Positions 22,851 through 28,164 of a stretch of DNA of 28,164 nucleotides are shown one piece after another. Origin of the DNA: an uncultured Collinsella sp. (GTDB lineage: Bacteria > Actinomycetota > Coriobacteriia > Coriobacteriales > Coriobacteriaceae); the NCBI GenBank assembly GCA_947001705.1, contig CAMQHT010000030.1:1-28164 (forward strand). Reading direction: 5' to 3'. Made by a program: the position numbers and the translations under genes. Positions within the stretch are counted from its first letter, which is position 1; every line of letters starts with the position of its first letter. A model generated the notes under the pieces. It had not been told where the DNA came from and did no database searches. It saw nothing but the letters and a program-made list of their open reading frames with translations.

Positions 22851-22931
22851 GTTCAATTTATAGAACACGAATTGAACCAGGGTTCAATTTAGCAAGCAGT
22901 ATAGCGCCGTACCTCATTCGAAAGTTCAATT
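22851..22931. promoter_or_regulatory. Operator cluster: four GTTCAATT half-sites
   Basis: GTTCAATT occurs at 22851-22858, 22882-22889 and 22924-22931, and its complement AATTGAAC at 22870-22877. The middle pair makes the 20-bp dyad AATTGAACCAGGGTTCAATT. On the minus strand TTGAAC of 22882-22889 can serve as a -35 box, with TATAAA or TCTATA 17-19 bp further on, so binding would block the promoter of the XRE-aminotransferase gene. Confidence 0.75.
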
Positions 22932-22991
22932 TCATAAGAAAATGTATCGGACTCCGAGATTTGCCCAAAGCGAACAATGGTGTGTACACGT

Positions 22992-23846
22992 TTAGAGGTA
23001 TTCGAGGAAACGGGCGGCGGCAAGCGAAACATCGGCCGTTCGATATATGGCGTTGATCTGCCGATGGGGATGTCCCTCGAGCGAACGCACGGCAACATCG
23101 AACTGACAGCGGCGCAAGATGAGCGCAGGAAGAACGCTCACGCCCAGGCCATCCTCCACCATGGCCATAATCGCATAGTCATCCCAGGTCGACAGCTTGG
23201 AGCGCACCGTGAGCCCCGCACGACGGAACAGCGGCGTAATCTCATCGTCGCTACCGCGTTCCAGCAGAATAAACTGCTCGTTGGCCAGATCGGCAAGGGA
23301 AACGACCTCCGCGGTGGCGAGCGAGGAGTCCGCTGGCACCACGGCCATCAGCTCGTCTTGCGCCAACGGCTGCGACGCCATGCCGCCGCGTGGCTCGCGC
23401 GGAATAAAGCCCAGGTCGCAGCGGCCTTCCGCCACCCATTGCTCAATCTCGGAGTAATCACCCATCAGCAGCTCGTAATCGACATCCAGGTGATCAGCGC
23501 GAAACTGCGCGATCACCGGCGGCAGTACATGGGTCGCCACACTCGAGAACGTACCGATACAGATCTTGCCACGCATGAGCCCCCGCATCTCGTCCACGCG
23601 TCGCTGCAGGCGACCAAACTCTTCGCATAACGCCTCGACTGCCGGCATGATCTGCCGCCCGTCAGCAGAAAGCACCACGCCCTCGCGGCTGCGATCAAGC
23701 ACCTTAAAACCCCAGTCTGCCTCAAGGTCGCCCACCATGCGGCTCACGCCCGACTGCGAATAGCTCAGCCGCTCTGCAGCACGCGTAAAGCTGCCGGCAC
23801 GCACCGTCTCGAGCAGCACTTGCATCTTTTGGATATTGGTCTCCAC
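22992..23846 (-). CDS. LysR-family transcriptional regulator
   Basis: A 284-residue regulator with the helix-turn-helix at about residues 6-60 (GSFTRAAERLSYSQSGVSRMVGDLEADWGFKVLDR) and an effector domain (ICIGTFSSVATHVLPPVI, CDLGFIPREP, DELMAVVPADSSLA, GLGVSVLP). GTG at 23846 is preferred to the ATG 21 nt upstream because AGGTGGGG lies 7 nt before it. It is divergent from the EamA exporter, the usual place for a LysR target. The stretch coding GRCDLGFIPR (23399-23426) recurs in the exporter's 3' UTR in antisense sense. Confidence 0.92.
   Translation of the reverse strand: METNIQKMQVLLETVRAGSFTRAAERLSYSQSGVSRMVGDLEADWGFKVLDRSREGVVLSADGRQIMPAVEALCEEFGRLQRRVDEMRGLMRGKICIGTFSSVATHVLPPVIAQFRADHLDVDYELLMGDYSEIEQWVAEGRCDLGFIPREPRGGMASQPLAQDELMAVVPADSSLATAEVVSLADLANEQFILLERGSDDEITPLFRRAGLTVRSKLSTWDDYAIMAMVEDGLGVSVLPALILRRCQFDVAVRSLEGHPHRQINAIYRTADVSLAAARFLEYL
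23399..23426. repeat. 28-nt repeat, copy inside the LysR gene
   Basis: Identical to 24899-24926 except at one position. It shares the 23-nt block at 23404-23426 without mismatch. Confidence 0.85.
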
Positions 23847-23864
23847 GGCACGTCCCCACCTTTG

Positions 23865-23933
23865 CATGAGTTTTTGTCATGTCATCCATGCATTATATTC
23901 GCTTTTCTTCTAAAGCCACCTCACCCATAGTGA
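23865..23933. promoter_or_regulatory. LysR-EamA divergent control region
   Basis: Two dyads are visible. CATGA-N7-TCATG (23865-23881) lies close to the LysR start. TCACCCATAGTGA (23921-23933) fits the T-N11-A LysR box with CAC/GTG symmetry and lies about 31 nt upstream of the EamA start codon. Confidence 0.5.
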
Positions 23934-23964
23934 AGATGCTCGGATATAGAGGGGATGTCAGCGC

Positions 23965-24876
23965 ATGAACAACGGACTGTTTACGTACTTAGCAGCATTG
24001 CTATTGTTTGGCTCCAACGGCATCATCGCCGCTGCCATCGTGCTGCCGAGCTCCGACATCGTGCTACTACGTACTTTTTTGGGTGCGCTCTCACTCGTTG
24101 TCATCCTCGTCACTACGCAACGCCATAAGTTACAGGCGTCATCTCGCCCCCGCGAAGCCGCAGCCCTCCTCCTCTCGGGAGCCGCACTGGGCGCCAGCTG
24201 GATTTTTCTGTTCCGCGCCTACCAGACCATTGGCGTTGGCATCTCCTCGCTGCTGTACTACTGCGGCCCCATCATTGTCATGGCGCTCTCCCCGCTCATT
24301 TTTGGCGAAAAGCTGACCGGTGGCAAAATCGCCGGCTTTATCGCCGTTGCTTGCGGTGCTTTTCTCATTGGAGCGAAAGGTCTCGGCGGCAATATGCCCA
24401 TTACGGGTATTGCCTGCGGCATCGCCTCGGCATTTTGCTATGCGCTGATGGTCATCGCTAGCAAGGGTGCGCCACACATCGAAGGCCTCGAGAACTCCAC
24501 GCTCCAGGTGAGCACGGCCTTTGTGACCGCGCTGGTCCTCACGCTCATCACGCAGGGCGCTCCCTCATTCCTGTCCGCCGCCGTCGCCGCCAGTATTGAT
24601 TGGCGCGCCGTCGTCATGCTCGGCGTCGTCAACACCGGCATCGGTTGCCTGCTTTACTTTAGTGCCGTCGCCAAGCTGCCCGTCCAGACCGTCGCGGTCG
24701 TCGGCTACCTCGAGCCGCTTTCGGCCGTCGTGTTCTCCGCCGTCCTTTTAGGCGAAGCTATAACACCGGTCCGCTTGATGGGCGCCGCGCTTATCATCGG
24801 CGGCGCGATTTTTTGCGAACTCGCCGGCAAACGCGCAAGCGCCAAGGCCGACATTGCCCAGGCAGCACGCGCTTAA
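23965..24876 (+). CDS. EamA/DMT-family exporter
   Basis: A 303-residue inner-membrane protein with ten predicted hydrophobic helices in two EamA halves (about 5-140 and 150-288). The typical LLRTFLGALSLV, YYCGPIIVMALSPLIFGEKLTG and second-half YLEPLSAVVFSAVLLGEAITP segments are present; the last two are the repeated E-x4 signature region. Such proteins export amino acids or other metabolites. GAGGGG lies 10 nt before the ATG. The divergent LysR is the likely regulator. A terminator ends the transcript, and its 3' UTR holds the 28-nt repeat. Confidence 0.93.
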   Translation: MNNGLFTYLAALLLFGSNGIIAAAIVLPSSDIVLLRTFLGALSLVVILVTTQRHKLQASSRPREAAALLLSGAALGASWIFLFRAYQTIGVGISSLLYYCGPIIVMALSPLIFGEKLTGGKIAGFIAVACGAFLIGAKGLGGNMPITGIACGIASAFCYALMVIASKGAPHIEGLENSTLQVSTAFVTALVLTLITQGAPSFLSAAVAASIDWRAVVMLGVVNTGIGCLLYFSAVAKLPVQTVAVVGYLEPLSAVVFSAVLLGEAITPVRLMGAALIIGGAIFCELAGKRASAKADIAQAARA

Positions 24877-24898
24877 GGGACATTTTCTCGGGGCGCAT

Positions 24899-24926
24899 GC
24901 GGGATAAAGCCCAGGTCGCAGCGGCC
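24899..24926. repeat. 28-nt repeat, copy in the EamA 3' UTR
   Basis: 27 of 28 positions match 23399-23426. In the EamA transcript this stretch is complementary to the LysR mRNA. Its last six bases form part of the terminator stem. Confidence 0.85.
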
Positions 24927-24957
24927 CTGCACCTCACAGGAGATGCAGGGCCGCTTT
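24921..24957 (+). terminator. Terminator of the EamA gene
   Basis: GCGGCCCTGCA (24921-24931) and TGCAGGGCCGC (24944-24954) form a perfect 11-bp stem followed by TTTGC. The short T tract makes it moderate in strength. Confidence 0.75.
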
Positions 24958-24978
24958 GCATTGCGGAAAAGCTATCAG

Positions 24979-25944
24979 CTACGAGCGACGCGGCTCGGGA
25001 ACCACGAGCCTATCGGGGCTCGCGCCCTCGGCATCCATCAGGCTCACGTAGCGAATCGATGGGTCATCGTAGGTCGCATAGTAATAATTGCCCGTGCGCG
25101 CGCTAAAGCATCCCGTGTAGATGGTCTTCTCGAAGCTGCCATCGCCCATCTTGGACGCTCCCTCGATCATCGCCACGCCTTCGAGCGAGCGGAACATGCG
25201 GACGACATTTTCGGCCTCGCTCTCCTTTTGCGGGTAATTGGCATTGAGGTAGGCCGCCTTTACAAAACGGCTCGGCGAATAGCAGTCGCCCGGAATACCG
25301 CGCATGCCGGCACCCGCACCATAAGGCTTAAGCTCGGCGGTGCGCCATGTCGCCGTCTGCGGAAAATCGTTTGAGGCGGTGATATAGGTGCGCAGGTTTT
25401 CCATATGCCACGGGAAGGTCGGCTGATTGGCAAGGGTATCGACCGGATCGTCGTACACATGCAGGCCGTCGGCCATCATCTCGACCACGATGCTGCGCTG
25501 GCTGTCGCCGATAATCCAATGGAGCAGCGACACGCCCAGCCCCTCTCCGGCAGATTTGGCGACAATCACCGTGTCGCGCAGCGCGGCCTCCACCTCGTCG
25601 ACCGTCGAGAACGTCGCCGCCACCCACAGGGGAAACTCATAGGCAGCGATATTGGTTTTGCCATCGACCGGACCCTCGGCATACTCGGCATAACCGGGAA
25701 AGTTGAGCCCCGCTACAGCCAGACCCGCATCGTTACCACAGTCGAAAAACATGGGATAGTTCTTGTAATCGATACACATGCCAATCACCGCGTGCGCCGC
25801 CGTCGCATCGTCGATATACGAATACGGGATATGGAACCCGCGGGGCACCACGCGAACCTGCTCGCCGTATCCAAAGCTCCAGTCGAGATTGCGGCCCAGA
25901 TACATATGGCCGGAATTATCGGTAAATCGAATGCTCGTGCACAT
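24979..25944 (-). CDS. bsh: Bile salt hydrolase (choloylglycine hydrolase family)
   Basis: A 321-residue Ntn-hydrolase that splits glycine or taurine from conjugated bile acids in the cytoplasm. Removal of Met1 exposes the nucleophile Cys2 (MCTSIRF). Other active-site parts are Arg18 (LGRNLDW, with Asp21), Asn81 (GLNFPGYA), the Asn of LANQPTF and the Arg of SPSRF. Penicillin V acylases share this fold; the GLNFPGYAEY segment and the gut setting favour a bile salt hydrolase. The start is fixed by Cys2 and by AGGAGG 4 nt upstream; a longer frame to 26007 would bury the nucleophile. It appears to be transcribed alone, after the terminator at 26005-26044. Confidence 0.92.
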   Translation of the reverse strand: MCTSIRFTDNSGHMYLGRNLDWSFGYGEQVRVVPRGFHIPYSYIDDATAAHAVIGMCIDYKNYPMFFDCGNDAGLAVAGLNFPGYAEYAEGPVDGKTNIAAYEFPLWVAATFSTVDEVEAALRDTVIVAKSAGEGLGVSLLHWIIGDSQRSIVVEMMADGLHVYDDPVDTLANQPTFPWHMENLRTYITASNDFPQTATWRTAELKPYGAGAGMRGIPGDCYSPSRFVKAAYLNANYPQKESEAENVVRMFRSLEGVAMIEGASKMGDGSFEKTIYTGCFSARTGNYYYATYDDPSIRYVSLMDAEGASPDRLVVPEPRRS

Positions 25945-26004
25945 AGCGCCTCCTAGCTCAATGTTTTTGCTAGGCTTATTGTCACCAAACAAAGGAGCGC
26001 TAAA

Positions 26005-26044
26005 CAAAAAAGTCCGGACATGACAACAATGTCATACCCGGACT
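26005..26044 (-). terminator. Terminator of the deformylase-like gene
   Basis: On the minus strand AGTCCGG pairs with CCGGACT and TATGACA/TGTCAT inside extend the stem; TTTTTTG follows. It isolates the bile salt hydrolase from the gene before it. Confidence 0.88.
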
Positions 26045-26075
26045 AAAAACGACGAGGTGCGGTGCTTTGGTCCCC

Positions 26076-26495
26076 TTAGACCAACTTTCCAAGACAGTGA
26101 TCAATCATGTGTTGGATCATTTGCGCCTCAAAGCCTGCGTAATCGCGGCGGCACTCCTTCATCTTGCCGTCGACGATCTGGTCAAAGGCAACCTTGCACT
26201 TGATATAGCGCGTGGACTTGGTGACCTCCTCGTGCGTCAGGCAGCTCTCCTCCATCTTGCTGGCGCCCAGGCCAAACACCAGACGGGGGTTGTAGAGCAC
26301 GTGGGGCTCGCCGGCGTCGTCCAGGTAGACGCAGATCTTCTTGGTAACGCCAATCTGGTTAGCGGCAAGGCAGCCGGCATCGTCGAGCGACTTGATGGTA
26401 TCGATCAGGTCCTGAGCAACCGACTCGTCCTCGACGGTCGCAACCTCGCAACGCTGGGACAGGATAGCCTCGTCGTGGCAAAGCTCTTTAATCAT
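26076..26495 (-). CDS. Peptide-deformylase-like protein, catalytic Glu replaced
   Basis: A 139-residue member of the deformylase family. Motif I is CLAANQIG with the usual Gln (Gln47). Motif II is EESCLT (Cys85 kept, EGCLS changed). Motif III is QHMIDH: both histidines (129, 133) remain but the catalytic Glu is Met130. It may bind metal without the normal deformylase chemistry. It shares the MIK N terminus, size and DHC ending with the gene at 14507-14917. The ATG at 26495 has GGAGG 5 nt upstream; the ATG 12 nt before is part of that ribosome site. Confidence 0.85.
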   Translation of the reverse strand: MIKELCHDEAILSQRCEVATVEDESVAQDLIDTIKSLDDAGCLAANQIGVTKKICVYLDDAGEPHVLYNPRLVFGLGASKMEESCLTHEEVTKSTRYIKCKVAFDQIVDGKMKECRRDYAGFEAQMIQHMIDHCLGKLV

Positions 26496-26627
26496 ACGTT
26501 CCTCCATAGGGGTCGTTGTAACCGCTTAAGTATACGGTACCCACACATTTTCATGCGAAAAATACCGTCCGTCTGCTACAAAGCGCCGAACATCAACATG
26601 CGAGGAGCATCAACCTTACAAAGGCGA

Positions 26628-26683
26628 TATAGTAAGAAAGTTCGTGTCAATCGGCCTAAACTCGGGGCCGAACAAGGAAAGGG
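26628..26683 (+). promoter_or_regulatory. Promoter and leader of the NCS2 permease
   Basis: TATAGT (26628-26633) is a plausible -10 box without a good -35. In the short leader TCGGCC (26651-26656) pairs with GGCCGA (26666-26671), ending just before the AAGGAAAGGG ribosome site. No purine riboswitch core is visible. Confidence 0.35.
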
Positions 26684-26688
26684 TATGC

Positions 26689-27999
26689 ATGGACGAACTT
26701 TTTCACGTCAGTGAGCGCAAGTCCACAATCGGGACCGAACTTCGCGCTGGACTGACAACATTCCTGGCAATGGCCTACATCATCGCCGTCAACCCCGCGG
26801 TGCTCTCGGGCGCCGGCATCGATGCGGGAGCGCTCGCCTGCGCCACCTGCCTGGGCGCCGGCATCATGACCATCTGCATGGGCATCTTCGCTAACCGCCC
26901 GCTCGCCTGTGCGTCGGGCCTCGGCGTCAACGCGATGATCGCCGGCATCACCACCACCGTCTGCGGCGGCGACTGGCACGTGGCCATGAGCGTCATCTTC
27001 CTCGAGGGCGTCGTCATCCTGCTGCTCGTCCTTTGTGGCCTGCGCGAGGCCATCATGGACGCCATCCCCGTGGTCCTGCGCCACGCCATCTCGGTGGGCC
27101 TGGGCCTGTTCATCGCCATGATTGGCCTGTGCGATGCCGGCATTATCACCGCTGGCGCCGGTACACTCGTCGGTCTGGGCGACATCACCTCCCCCACCTT
27201 CATCGTCGGCATCATCTCCATCCTGGTGACGGTCGCCCTCGCCTGCCGCAACGTCCCCGGCTCGCTGCTCATCGGCATCGTCGTAGCCGTCATCGCCGGT
27301 ATCCCCCTAGGCGTAACCCAGGCTCCGACCGGTATCATCGCCCCGCTCGACTTCTCGAGCATCGGTGGCCCCATCGCCGACGCCGGCGGCGTGCCCGCCA
27401 TCGTCAAGGTCCTTACCGACCCCACGCTCCTTGTCATCTCGTTCTCGCTGCTCATGAGCGACTTCTTTGACACCATGGGTACCGCGATGGCCGTGGCCAA
27501 GCAAGGCGAGTTCCTCACCGACGACGGCAACGTCGAGAACATCAAGGAGATCCTGGTCGTCGACTCCGCCGCCGCTGCCGTGGGCGGCTTCATGGGCGTC
27601 TCCTCCATCACCACCTTCGTCGAGTCCACCTCTGGCGCCGCCGACGGTGGCCGCACGGGCCTCACCTCCGTCACCACCGGCGTGCTGTTTATCCTCGCCG
27701 CGTTCTTCTCCCCCGTCGTCTCCATCGTTTCCAGCGCCGCCACCTGCGGTGCCCTGGTCTACGTCGGCTACCTCATGATGAGCGAGGCCACCGAGATCGA
27801 CTGGTTCGATGTCTCCGAGGGTTTCCCGGCGTTTATGATCGCCGCGGGCGTGCCCTTCACCTACTCCATCTCTGCCGGCATTGGCCTGGGCTTTATCGCC
27901 TACGTGGTCGTCGCGCTCTTTAAGGGCGAGGCTTCCAAGATCAAGCCGCTCATGTGGGTCGCATCCCTTGCCTTCCTCGTCTACTTCTTCGTAGCGTAA
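26689..27999 (+). CDS. NCS2-family purine permease (AzgA/PbuG-like)
   Basis: A 436-residue membrane protein with about 13-14 hydrophobic segments. It matches the adenine/guanine/hypoxanthine branch of NCS2: the start STIGTELRAGLTTFLAMAYIIAVNP, GLGVNA, the SDFFDTMGT segment and the late GVSSITTFVESTSGAADGGRTGL block, which are the two substrate- and proton-coupling regions. It brings free purine bases into the cell with protons. The ATG at 26689 follows AAGGAAAGGG; the upstream in-frame ATG at 26644 lies in the leader. Codon bias is extreme (GCC, ATC, CTC), suggesting good expression. A strong terminator follows. Confidence 0.95.
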   Translation: MDELFHVSERKSTIGTELRAGLTTFLAMAYIIAVNPAVLSGAGIDAGALACATCLGAGIMTICMGIFANRPLACASGLGVNAMIAGITTTVCGGDWHVAMSVIFLEGVVILLLVLCGLREAIMDAIPVVLRHAISVGLGLFIAMIGLCDAGIITAGAGTLVGLGDITSPTFIVGIISILVTVALACRNVPGSLLIGIVVAVIAGIPLGVTQAPTGIIAPLDFSSIGGPIADAGGVPAIVKVLTDPTLLVISFSLLMSDFFDTMGTAMAVAKQGEFLTDDGNVENIKEILVVDSAAAAVGGFMGVSSITTFVESTSGAADGGRTGLTSVTTGVLFILAAFFSPVVSIVSSAATCGALVYVGYLMMSEATEIDWFDVSEGFPAFMIAAGVPFTYSISAGIGLGFIAYVVVALFKGEASKIKPLMWVASLAFLVYFFVA

Positions 28000-28025
28000 G
28001 CACAAAGCTGCCAAAGCAAAACACC

Positions 28026-28066
28026 AAAGCGCGGGGTCGCATCGAGCGGCTCCGCGCTTTTCTTTT
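28026..28066 (+). terminator. Terminator of the NCS2 permease
   Basis: AAAGCGCGGGGTCGC (28026-28040) pairs with GCGGCTCCGCGCTTT (28046-28060), two G-U pairs, ATCGA loop, then TCTTTT. The last 98 bases (28067-28164) hold no recognisable gene; TTTGGA/TCCAAA there is a weak dyad. Confidence 0.92.
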
Positions 28067-28164
28067 AAAGCCAGGCACCGCGCGGGCGCGCGATGCATTA
28101 CTTCCCAAGTTTTGGACATTTTGCCCTCCAAACGGCACTACCGCCGGCTACATCCTGCAGATAT

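Noticed and set aside
24979..25944. Penicillin V acylase instead of bile salt hydrolase
   Set aside because: The fold is shared and cannot be excluded, but GLNFPGYAEY and the gut-type context favour bile salts.
26508..26688. Purine riboswitch before the NCS2 permease
   Set aside because: The three-way junction core bases of the known class are not visible; only a 6-bp hairpin is present.
27307..28131. 274-residue minus-strand frame rich in Gly/Asp/Glu, and a similar one at 26775-27743
   Set aside because: Opposite the NCS2 gene; composition is that of GC-rich codons read backwards.

Overview
The window looks like a chromosomal segment of a high-GC, Gram-positive, anaerobic gut actinobacterium. 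My best guess is the class Coriobacteriia, close to Collinsella. This rests on the GC-rich coding sequence with strong GGAGG-type ribosome sites, a bile salt hydrolase with Cys2, a reverse rubrerythrin, the ribosomal-type PLP pathway (pdxST with a divergent MocR regulator), a Glc-family PTS permease and several LysR regulators. I recognise the families from memory and ran no search. No rRNA, tRNA, CRISPR array, integrase or transposase gene was found.

Layout. 140-5897 is entirely minus strand: a DUF2130 coiled-coil protein, a metallophosphoesterase, a small acidic protein, a HIRAN protein, then an alcohol/aldehyde dehydrogenase operon with a Rex-like site just upstream. A reverse rubrerythrin (6154-6714) is divergent from that operon. 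6845-8387 is an accessory island: two 123-bp direct repeats with terminal inverted repeats bracket a nuclease-like gene, and the repeat ends supply the stop codons of that gene and of the neighbouring pdxR. 8380-11460 is the vitamin B6 locus (pdxR, divergent pdxS-pdxT). 11461-11821 has no gene but holds four inverted-repeat structures. It is followed by an RGG-repeat protein, a DHA2-type exporter, a short peptide deformylase and a LysR regulator.

16001-21082 is a four-gene minus-strand operon, read in the order amidohydrolase-like protein (metal ligands lost), ceramidase-fold protein with altered active site, ceramidase-fold protein with intact site, and PTS EIIBC permease. It has its own promoter and TTCCA half-sites. 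I know of no described pathway with this gene set, and it is the best candidate here for an undescribed metabolic system. 21309-24876 holds an XRE-aminotransferase fusion preceded by a cluster of GTTCAATT operator half-sites, a LysR gene and a divergent EamA exporter. The exporter's 3' UTR repeats 28 nt of the LysR gene in antisense sense. The right end carries a bile salt hydrolase, a second deformylase-like protein with an altered catalytic motif, and an NCS2 purine permease.

Working together: pdxR probably controls pdxST through a direct repeat with 34-bp spacing. The adh-aldh pair probably responds to NADH through Rex. The PTS operon probably imports and phosphorylates a sugar-containing compound that the two cytoplasmic ceramidase-fold proteins then handle. 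These functional links are inference.
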